DNA of 32,193 bases. It comes from Alphaproteobacteria bacterium UBA1908 (GTDB lineage Bacteria; Pseudomonadota; Alphaproteobacteria; Caedimonadales; UBA1908). This document shows, piece after piece, positions 1-5,989 of this stretch. A model generated the notes under the pieces. That model was not told where the DNA came from. It saw only the letters and a program-made list of their open reading frames with translations, and ran no database searches. Positions within the stretch are counted from its first letter, which is position 1. Each line of letters opens with the position of its first letter. The DNA is taken from assembly GCA_002337525.1 (NCBI GenBank), contig DDGG01000018.1, positions 521-32,713 of the forward strand, in the 5' to 3' direction. The position numbers were made by a program, and so were the translations under genes.

Positions 1-4
1 TAAA

Positions 5-531
5 ATGAAACGGTTTTTTCTTCTGATCGCCTTATATCTGTTTGCTTCAGGAACCTGCCTGGCAACAGAAGTTCTTAATTCCTCTGGCGATCCTCAATTA
101 AGATTCAGAGGGAAATCCACTTCAAGCCCTGCCTGGAGCGTAGAAGAAAGAAACCTTCTGTCCGATACAAAGGGTATGAAAATATCTCAACCTGCGACTG
201 AATACGATGATCCTGTGTATGACTCTATCTTTTCATCACTGGGCGACATTTGGACCAATTTCAAAATGGTCATTTTGAGGGATATTTCTATGATCTCTTC
301 TCCTTGATGCAAGAAGAAGACCCACGAGGTTATTATTTAATGGGTCTTGTTTTTGAAAAGGGTCTTGGAACTATTCATAAAAGTTTACGTCAAACTCCCG
401 AATGGTATACTCAGGCTCTCGTCTATGCATCTGATAATCCTTTGCTGTATTCTCTTGCTTCAGTAGCCCTGGAGCGCGTTAAACAGGAAACATACGAGAA
501 AAAAAGGGCTGCCTTTGACGAACGTTATTAA
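5..531 (+). pseudogene. Secreted Sel1-like-repeat protein, copy 1, frameshifted
   Basis: This is a broken paralogue of the gene at 1778-2305. The first frame runs 5-307: a signal peptide (MKRFFLLIALYLFASGTCLA, likely cut before TEV), then sequence almost identical to copy 2 as far as GDIW. It then leaves frame and stops at 305-307. The other frame carries the remainder to the stop at 529-531, including the Sel1-like stretch YYLMG..EKGLG..EWYTQAL and the shared end AAFDERY. Adding one base (a G) at about 250-253 joins the frames as IWDQFQNG and gives exactly 175 codons, the length of copy 2. A single-base deletion is therefore the simplest explanation; a sequencing error or recoding are the alternatives. 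The start codon is 5 bases from the window edge, so the promoter is not visible. The function is unknown; Sel1-like repeats are helical protein-interaction repeats. Confidence 0.75.
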
Positions 532-532
532 T

Positions 533-591
533 CTGGATCCCGACGGGTGGCGCTGCCACCCTCTGGATGACAGAGAAATAATCACGCCCCC
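533..591. repeat. Dispersed hairpin repeat R1, copy A
   Basis: A 59-base element starts 2 bases after the copy 1 stop codon. Its centre is a perfect hairpin: GGGTGGC (545-551), loop GCT, GCCACCC (555-561). The flanks CTGGATCCCGAC and CTCTGGATGACAGAG are shared with copies at 2307-2365 and 2486-2543. No T-run follows the hairpin, so it is not a classical terminator. Confidence 0.8.
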
Positions 592-844
592 TTTGGATAA
601 TGCCGCTGATCTGTCCTTGATAAAAAACAATAGTTACAACATCATTGGACCTCTCCATCCCATCATTTAAAGTGATCACCCACCATCATTCAGAACGAGC
701 ATCCCCCCCTCCCGTCATTCAGAAGTGAGTATATCCCCGTCCCGTCATTCAGAAGGAGTAAAACGACTGAAGAATCCAGAATGGAATCTTTTTGCTGAAA
801 ACAAGACCTTACCGCCCATAAGTCAAATTTTCAAAACAAAAAAG
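592..844. other. Non-coding spacer with degenerate short repeats
   Basis: No convincing gene is seen here. The spacer holds several variants of a CATTCAGAA-centred repeat (R2). Stretch 663-698 contains AAGTGATCACCCACCATCAT, and stretch 743-776 runs from TCATTCAGAAGGAGTAAAAC to CTGAAGAATCC. Together they correspond to the single block at 2397-2453. A further short copy lies at about 714-724. Frames crossing the region on the minus strand are repeat-derived and look spurious. Confidence 0.6.
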
Positions 845-874
845 TTGACAATAATTTATTGAACACAATATTAA
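845..874 (+). promoter_or_regulatory. Candidate sigma70-type promoter of the 913 gene
   Basis: A perfect TTGACA (845-850) is followed after 18 bases by TATTAA (869-874). Transcription would start at about 881, leaving a short leader that contains the strong ribosome site GGAGGT at 901-906. Confidence 0.5.
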
Positions 875-912
875 TGATGACTTGTTTCATAAAAAATACA
901 GGAGGTTTAAAA

Positions 913-1623
913 ATGAAAAAAGTTTCATTAATCGTCGCATCTTTACTAACCATAAATACAACTTGTTTTGCCAGTAGCTGGACAGACGATATAGACTGGG
1001 GAGACTGCACAGAGAGCAACCCCTGTTATTATGATGGCCATTCATTGCATCATATTGACACTCCATCCGATAATGGATGGAACAGTTATACTATCACAGG
1101 ATTTACCGTGGGATTAACAGTGGCCCTGGCTTACCCTTTAATTCAGCGCGCAATCGACTATGGCGTTGATTATTGTGCCTATAGATTCAATTGCCTAAGA
1201 GGCCTGAGAGATGGCGGTGGCGTTGCCCAAACCAGAGAATTTAAAAGAATAGCAACGGCCACAGAGTCGGTGAATACTCAAGTTCAAGAAATACATAATA
1301 TTTTTGGTTCAATACGGGGACCGATAACTCAGAGTTTATTATCTGCGAATGAAAAAAAAGAGGCCTTGAAACTAATTTTTGATGCCGTTACAGGTGGAAA
1401 TGAAAACTTTCTGAAAGCCCTTCACCACTTGGCTCAACGTCAGGAATCTTCTGATCTGAAAGCCGAAAATACTCAGAAGGCACTTCTTGAGGCCTTAACC
1501 TTAACTCGTGAAACGTTTACTCAGTCAATGCAGGAAAACCAGGCATCAAATAAAAGCCTTCAGGAAACCCTGATGAGCCTTAATGAAACCTTGGAAAAAC
1601 TTGCACCAAAAGAAGACGAATAA
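913..1623 (+). CDS. Secreted or membrane-anchored coiled-coil protein, unknown function
   Basis: I do not recognise the family. The start at 913 is preferred over an upstream in-frame ATG at 859 because GGAGGT lies 6 bases before it and a good signal peptide begins there (MKKVSLIVASLLTINTTCFA, cleavage after residue 20). The 236-residue product has an aromatic, acidic N-terminal part with cysteines 32 and 38 (DCTESNPCYY). A hydrophobic segment follows at about residues 58-77 (YTITGFTVGLTVALAYPLI), then cysteines 88 and 94, a Gly-rich turn (RDGGG), and a long helical, coiled-coil-like tail from about 108 to 232. Four cysteines in the mature part could form disulfides outside the cytoplasm. It has its own promoter and terminator and lies between the two copies of the Sel1-like gene, to which it shows no similarity. 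An envelope or secreted role is inferred from the signal peptide only. Confidence 0.7.
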   Translation: MKKVSLIVASLLTINTTCFASSWTDDIDWGDCTESNPCYYDGHSLHHIDTPSDNGWNSYTITGFTVGLTVALAYPLIQRAIDYGVDYCAYRFNCLRGLRDGGGVAQTREFKRIATATESVNTQVQEIHNIFGSIRGPITQSLLSANEKKEALKLIFDAVTGGNENFLKALHHLAQRQESSDLKAENTQKALLEALTLTRETFTQSMQENQASNKSLQETLMSLNETLEKLAPKEDE

Positions 1624-1634
1624 CATAAAGGCCC

Positions 1635-1684
1635 GGGATAGAGAATCACTACCCTTTACAGGAGATTTATCTATCCCTCTTTAA
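1635..1684 (+). terminator. Rho-independent terminator after the coiled-coil gene
   Basis: The inverted repeat GGGATAGA (1635-1642) and TCTATCCC (1670-1677), with partial inner pairing AATC/GATT, is followed by TCTTTAA. It starts 11 bases after the stop codon. The loop is long and the T-run is weak, so efficiency is uncertain. Confidence 0.5.
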
Positions 1685-1777
1685 CTTGACAGAATGTTCA
1701 AAATATAATATGTCTTAAAATGTAACTATATTCGTAATTTTTACGGATATTTTCTTATTATGATTATGGGGTCTAAA

Positions 1778-2305
1778 ATGAAACGGTTTTTTCTTCTGAT
1801 CGCCTTATATCTGTTTGCTTCAGGAACCTGCCTGGCAACAGAAGTTCTTAATTCCTCTGGCGATCCTCAATTAAGATTCAGGGGGAAATCCACTTCAAGC
1901 CCTGCCTGGAGCGTAGAAGAAAGAAACCTTCTGTCCGATACAAAGGGTATGAAAGTATCTCAACCTGTGACTGAATACGATGATCCTGTCTACGACTCTA
2001 TCTTTTCGTCATTAGGCGATATTTGGGGGAAATTTAAGAAATCAGAGTGTAGTGATTACTTTGATGAAATAACCTGCTTGTTAAATACAGGTGATTCTAG
2101 AATCTACTATTTAATGGGATATATCTCCGAAAAAGGCCTTGGAAAATATGCTGAAAGTTTAAACCAAGCTTCCGAATGGTATACTCAGGCTCTCGTCTAT
2201 GCATCTGATAATCCTTTGCTGTATTCTCTTGCTTCAGTAGCTCTGGAGCGCATTAAACAGGAAACATACAAGAAAAAAAGGGCTGCCTTTGACGAACGTT
2301 ATTAA
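1778..2305 (+). CDS. Secreted Sel1-like-repeat protein, copy 2 (intact)
   Basis: The 175-residue product is the intact paralogue of the pseudogene at 5-531. The start at 1778 is chosen over an upstream in-frame start at 1760 because the signal peptide (MKRFFLLIALYLFASGTCLA) begins there and copy 1 starts at the same codon. No strong ribosome site precedes it (GGGG about 8 bases away). The mature part begins TEVLNSSGDPQLRF. A diverged middle (residues about 83-126) contains two cysteines absent from copy 1. One Sel1-like repeat follows (YYLMGYISEKGLG ... ASEWYTQALVYASDNPLLYSLA), then a charged end. The first about 245 bases and last about 130 bases match copy 1 with only a few differences (8 and 4 by eye), whereas the middle about 150 bases are strongly different. 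The function is unknown; such proteins often bind partners outside the cytoplasm. Confidence 0.75.
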   Translation: MKRFFLLIALYLFASGTCLATEVLNSSGDPQLRFRGKSTSSPAWSVEERNLLSDTKGMKVSQPVTEYDDPVYDSIFSSLGDIWGKFKKSECSDYFDEITCLLNTGDSRIYYLMGYISEKGLGKYAESLNQASEWYTQALVYASDNPLLYSLASVALERIKQETYKKKRAAFDERY

Positions 2306-2306
2306 T

Positions 2307-2365
2307 CTGGATCCCGACGGGTGGCACTGCCACCCTCTGGATGACAGAGAAATAATCACGCCCCC
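2307..2365. repeat. Dispersed hairpin repeat R1, copy B
   Basis: Same 59-base element as 533-591, again 2 bases after the stop codon of the Sel1-like gene. The hairpin is GGGTGGC (2319-2325), loop ACT, GCCACCC (2329-2335). The only change from copy A is in the loop (GCT to ACT), so the stem is conserved. Confidence 0.8.
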
Positions 2366-2396
2366 TTCTGTAATTCATCCCGAGCATATCCCCACC

Positions 2397-2453
2397 TCAT
2401 CATTCAAAGTGATCACCCACCATCATTCAGAAGGAGTAAAACGACTGAAGAAT
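2397..2453. repeat. Dispersed repeat R2
   Basis: This block runs from TCATTCAAAGTGATCACCC to ACGACTGAAGAATC. It matches two separate pieces in the first spacer (663-698 and 743-776). The copy A arrangement therefore looks like this unit expanded by extra CATTCAGAA copies. Confidence 0.6.
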
Positions 2454-2485
2454 CTACTATCACTGTAAAAACACGTCCCATCCAA

Positions 2486-2543
2486 CTGGATCCCGACGGG
2501 TGGCGCTGCCACCCTCTGGATGACAGAGAAATAATCACGCCCC
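2486..2543. repeat. Dispersed hairpin repeat R1, copy C
   Basis: Third copy of the R1 element, with hairpin arms at 2498-2504 and 2508-2514 and loop GCT as in copy A. It ends 9 bases from the gatB stop codon, so it would also lie in the 3' end of the gatCAB transcript. No T-run follows on either strand. Confidence 0.8.
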
Positions 2544-2552
2544 TAAAATCGA

Positions 2553-4034
2553 TTAGGAAGACAACTTCTTCTTTAACAATTGGTTTACAAGGCCCGGGTT
2601 TGCTTTACCTTGCATTTGCTTCATCACTTGACCCACAAAAAAACCAAATAGTTTTTCTTTTCCAGCTTTGTACTCAGTTACTTTATCCTGGTTTTCTGCT
2701 ATAATACTGTCAATAACTGCCAAAATAGCGCCATCATCACTAACCTGTTCCAGACCTTTTTCTTTCACGATTTGAGAGGGTTCCTGACCTGTCTTCCACA
2801 TGTCAACAAAAACTTCTTTCGCAATTTTTCCTGAAATTGTTCCTGCTGTTATCAAATTAATAAGGGAAGCAAGACGTTGTGGAGTTACTTTTGACTCAGA
2901 AATTGAGATTCCATCTTTATTAAGAGCACCAAAAAATTCTCCTATCAACCAATTTGCCAATAACTTTGATGCTTTTTGATCTTTGGAAGATAAATGGGTC
3001 AACGCTTTTTCAAAAAAGGCCGCTTTCTCGGATTCCGTTGTTAAAACGGATGCATCGTATGAAGAAAGACCCATTTCTTTCATAAAGCGATCTCTTTTTT
3101 GATCGGGCAATTCTGGCAAAGAAGCCCGAAGACGATTTACTAAGTCCTGTGAGACGACGAGTGGGGGTAAATCAGGATCAGGGAAATAACGATAATCATG
3201 CGCGTCTTCCTTGGAGCGCATGCTACGGGTAATGCCTTTAGTCGCATCAAACAAGCGTGTTTCCTGTTTAATTTCGCCGCCTTCTTCAAGAATCTCCATT
3301 TGACGTTCAATTTCATATTGAATGGCTTGTCCCATAAAACGAACAGAGTTCACATTTTTAATTTCTGCTCGTGTTCCAAGAGGCCCCCCGGGCCGACGCA
3401 GTGATACATTAATGTCTGCGCGCATGCTGCCCTGCTCCATATTACCATCACAAGTACCCAAACAACGGACAAGCGCACGCAGTTTTTTCATATAGGCCTG
3501 AGCCTCTTCTGCAGAACGCATATCAGGTTTTGAGACAATTTCCATTAAGGCAACACCTGAACGGTTCAAATCGATATAGGATTTGGTCGGGTGCTGATCA
3601 TGAAGGCTTTTCCCCGCATCTTGCTCCAGATGGAGGCGTTCAACACCAATACGCAAAGAACCATGTGCCTCTGTTTCAATATCAAGATATCCTTCCCCTA
3701 CAATAGGCCGTTGAAACTGGGAAATCTGATATCCTTGGGGCAAGTCTGCATAGAAATAGTTCTTACGATCAAAAATCGACATTAAATTAATTTCTGCGTT
3801 CAACCCCATTCCTGTTTTAATAGCTTGCTCAACACAATATTCATTAATCACAGGTAACATGCCGGGAAAAGCCGCATCAACCAAAGAAACATGGGCATTT
3901 GGATCCCCCCCAAAAGCCGCAGATGACCCAGAAAAGAGTTTTGCCTTTGAAACGACCTGTGCATGAACCTCAAGGCCGATGACCACTTCCCACTCGCCGG
4001 TATGTCCTTTAACAACTGATCTTACGTCGCTCAT
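2553..4034 (-). CDS. gatB: Asp-tRNA(Asn)/Glu-tRNA(Gln) amidotransferase subunit B
   Basis: GatB is the tRNA-binding kinase subunit of GatCAB. It activates misacylated Glu-tRNA(Gln) or Asp-tRNA(Asn) for transamidation in the cytoplasm. The 493-residue length is normal for the family. Visible hallmarks are the N-terminal WEVVIGLEVHAQ, the SGSS..FGGDPN segment, YFYADLPQGYQISQ, LHLEQDAGKS, the DLNRSGVALMEIVSKPD motif and YRYFPDPDLPPL, followed by the C-terminal GatB/Yqey helical domain ending KANPGLVNQLLKKKL. The start codon overlaps the gatA stop by four bases (ATGA), so translation is probably coupled. It is the last gene of gatC-gatA-gatB. Confidence 0.97.
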   Translation of the reverse strand: MSDVRSVVKGHTGEWEVVIGLEVHAQVVSKAKLFSGSSAAFGGDPNAHVSLVDAAFPGMLPVINEYCVEQAIKTGMGLNAEINLMSIFDRKNYFYADLPQGYQISQFQRPIVGEGYLDIETEAHGSLRIGVERLHLEQDAGKSLHDQHPTKSYIDLNRSGVALMEIVSKPDMRSAEEAQAYMKKLRALVRCLGTCDGNMEQGSMRADINVSLRRPGGPLGTRAEIKNVNSVRFMGQAIQYEIERQMEILEEGGEIKQETRLFDATKGITRSMRSKEDAHDYRYFPDPDLPPLVVSQDLVNRLRASLPELPDQKRDRFMKEMGLSSYDASVLTTESEKAAFFEKALTHLSSKDQKASKLLANWLIGEFFGALNKDGISISESKVTPQRLASLINLITAGTISGKIAKEVFVDMWKTGQEPSQIVKEKGLEQVSDDGAILAVIDSIIAENQDKVTEYKAGKEKLFGFFVGQVMKQMQGKANPGLVNQLLKKKLSS

Positions 4035-5518
4035 GATGATGACCTCATTGCCTTTACTTTTTTCTGAAATTCTGCTGCTTCTTCCATAACCCCTGCTGTT
4101 TGGAAAAGGATATTTTCCTGAAATGCAGGCGCGATTAGCTGAAGCCCCAAAGGAAGTCCTTCTTCCGTCAAACCAGCAGGCAGTGAAAGAGCTGGAAGTC
4201 CAGCGATATTTGCGGGAACCGTTAAAACATCATTCATATACATTGTAACAGGATCCGTTGGCTCCTCTCCAAAAGCAAAGCTTGGTGTAGGTGTTGTAGG
4301 GCTTAGTAAAACATCGACTTTTGTAAAAACATTTTGAAATTCCCGGGTGATAACCCGACGTACTTTTTGAGCTTTCAGATAATAAGCATCATAGTATCCA
4401 GCCGATAGAACATAGGTTCCGATTAAAATACGGCGTTTCACCTCGTCTCCGAAACCTTCTCCGCGCGTACGTTCATACAACTCATCAAGAGTTTCACCAT
4501 CCACACGGTGGCCGTATCTGACCCCGTCATAACGCGCCAGGTTTGACGAAGCCTCGGCAGGGGCCAAAATATAATACGTTGGCAAGGCATATTGAGTACT
4601 TGGCAAAGAAACTTCTACTATTTCTGCGCCTGCAGATTGAAGCCAGCTGGCCCCCTCTTCCCACAACGCAGAAGTTTCTGATGTCAAACCTCCTACCTGA
4701 TATTCTTTAGGAATACCAACCCGAAGACCCTTCACAGAACCTGTCATTTCTTTTTCAAAATCAGGCACAGAATGCGTTAGCGAAGTTGCATCTTTTGGAT
4801 CATGGCCAGACGTAACGCGTAACATGATTGCTGCATCTCTAACAGAACGTGCAAGAGGTCCTGCTTGATCCAGGGAAGAGGCAAAAGCAACCATCCCATA
4901 ACGAGAGCAACGACCGTATGTGGGCTTTACCCCGACAAGCCCGCAAAAAGCAGCAGGTTGACGTATAGACCCCCCCGTATCAGAAGCTGTTGCAACAAGG
5001 GCAGACTGTGCCGCCACAGCCGCAGCAGACCCTCCGGAAGAGCCTCCCGGCACAAATCGACGGTCATCGTCCTTAATTTGCCAGGGACTGAGAGTTTTTC
5101 CAAAGGCACTGGTTAAATTTGCTGACCCCATCGCAAATTCATCCATATTGGTTTTACCCAGCATGATAGCCCCGGAGTTCCATAGTTTTTGTGTCACTGT
5201 TGATTCATAGGGAGGTACAAAATCTTTCAGAATATGAGAGGCCGCCGTGGTTCGGGTCCCTTTTGTGCAAAAAAGATCTTTTACACCAACCGGAACACCT
5301 TCCATATCACGCAGATCTTCCCCTTTGGAAAGGCGAACATCAGTTTTTTTTGCCGCTTCAAGGGCCACTTCCGGTGTTTCTAAAACATAGGCATTAAGCT
5401 CACGAGTTTCTTCCATCTTTGAAAGATACGCCGCCGTAACTTCCTGAGCCGAAAAAGTCTTTTTTCTAAAACCCTCGTGGATTGAAGCAATATCCAGGGA
5501 CAATAAATCTTTTGACAT
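4031..5518 (-). CDS. gatA: Asp-tRNA(Asn)/Glu-tRNA(Gln) amidotransferase subunit A
   Basis: GatA is the glutaminase subunit. It hydrolyses glutamine and passes ammonia to GatB. The product from ATG 5518 has 495 residues, the usual size. The frame extends upstream to 5596, but that part lies inside gatC, and GGAG stands 10 bases before 5518, so the shorter start is preferred. The amidase-signature triad is visible: Lys80 (PVGVKDLF), cis-Ser160 (PGGSSGGSAAA) and the nucleophile Ser184 (DTGGSIRQPAA). The 24-residue Ser-Ser spacing is typical of the family. gatA starts 4 bases after gatC and overlaps gatB by four bases. The presence of gatCAB suggests that Gln-tRNA and/or Asn-tRNA are made by the indirect route. 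Confidence 0.97.
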   Translation of the reverse strand: MSKDLLSLDIASIHEGFRKKTFSAQEVTAAYLSKMEETRELNAYVLETPEVALEAAKKTDVRLSKGEDLRDMEGVPVGVKDLFCTKGTRTTAASHILKDFVPPYESTVTQKLWNSGAIMLGKTNMDEFAMGSANLTSAFGKTLSPWQIKDDDRRFVPGGSSGGSAAAVAAQSALVATASDTGGSIRQPAAFCGLVGVKPTYGRCSRYGMVAFASSLDQAGPLARSVRDAAIMLRVTSGHDPKDATSLTHSVPDFEKEMTGSVKGLRVGIPKEYQVGGLTSETSALWEEGASWLQSAGAEIVEVSLPSTQYALPTYYILAPAEASSNLARYDGVRYGHRVDGETLDELYERTRGEGFGDEVKRRILIGTYVLSAGYYDAYYLKAQKVRRVITREFQNVFTKVDVLLSPTTPTPSFAFGEEPTDPVTMYMNDVLTVPANIAGLPALSLPAGLTEEGLPLGLQLIAPAFQENILFQTAGVMEEAAEFQKKVKAMRSSS

Positions 5519-5522
5519 AAAA

Positions 5523-5810
5523 TTACTCCACAACCTTGGGAACACTATACATTTCAAGGGCCGATTCAGGAGCATTTGATAAAACATCATCAGCACAACC
5601 CCCGTCCGTTACCTTATCAGATCGGCAAGGCATATGGTCCAGATGAACACTGAACATCGGTTCTATATTATCTGTTGGAACCTCTGAAAGCTGTTCAACC
5701 CAGGTTAAAATCGAGGATAGACGCTCTTGCATTGGCTCAAGATCAGCTTCATTGATCTTAAGACGCGCCAAGTGTGCGATTTTCTCAATTGTTTTCTTTG
5801 AAATTTCCAT
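5523..5810 (-). CDS. gatC: Asp-tRNA(Asn)/Glu-tRNA(Gln) amidotransferase subunit C
   Basis: GatC is the small subunit that wraps around GatA and stabilises the GatAB complex. The 95-residue length fits the family. Hallmarks are the N-terminal TIEKIAHLARLKI helix, the LSSILTWVEQLSEV helix with TDNIEPMFSVH, and the C-terminal part (SNAPESALEMYSVPKVVE) where the usual NAP motif is kept. It is first in the gatCAB operon. A candidate promoter lies at 5842-5869, and GGTG just before the ATG may act as a weak ribosome site. Confidence 0.95.
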   Translation of the reverse strand: MEISKKTIEKIAHLARLKINEADLEPMQERLSSILTWVEQLSEVPTDNIEPMFSVHLDHMPCRSDKVTDGGCADDVLSNAPESALEMYSVPKVVE

Positions 5811-5841
5811 ATTTTGTCACCATGAATTCAAGATATTACAG

Positions 5842-5869
5842 AGCATAGGCACATTGGACTTTTTTTCAA
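5842..5869 (-). promoter_or_regulatory. Candidate promoter of gatCAB
   Basis: Read on the minus strand, TTGAAA (5864-5869) is followed after 16 bases by TATGCT (5842-5847). Transcription would start about 25 bases before gatC. The position suits the 179-base gap between gyrB and gatC. Confidence 0.35.
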
Positions 5870-5989
5870 GTCCTTATAAAGAAAAATTCAGTCCTGGAAT
5901 CCTTTAAAAAGCCCAACAACTACTTTTATAGAAAATGCAGTATCACAGAGTCTATCAAAAACTCTCCTTCAAAAGCACCTTTAAAAGCA

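Noticed and set aside
479..679. Minus-strand open frame across the end of copy 1 and the repeat spacer
   Set aside because: It is antisense to the Sel1-like gene and made mostly of repeat sequence; no ribosome site or family similarity.
743..776. GTAAAACGAC in the R2 repeat resembling a common cloning-primer site (vector contamination)
   Set aside because: Only ten bases match and the rest differs. The same unit recurs at 2397-2453 as a genomic repeat.
1686..1709. TTGACA (1686-1691) and TATAAT (1704-1709) before Sel1-like copy 2 as a promoter
   Set aside because: The spacing is only 12 bases, too short for a sigma70-type promoter. One of the two may be used with another partner, but none is convincing.
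2486..2543. R1 copy C as the rho-independent terminator of gatCAB
   Set aside because: The stem is good, but no T-run follows on the minus strand.
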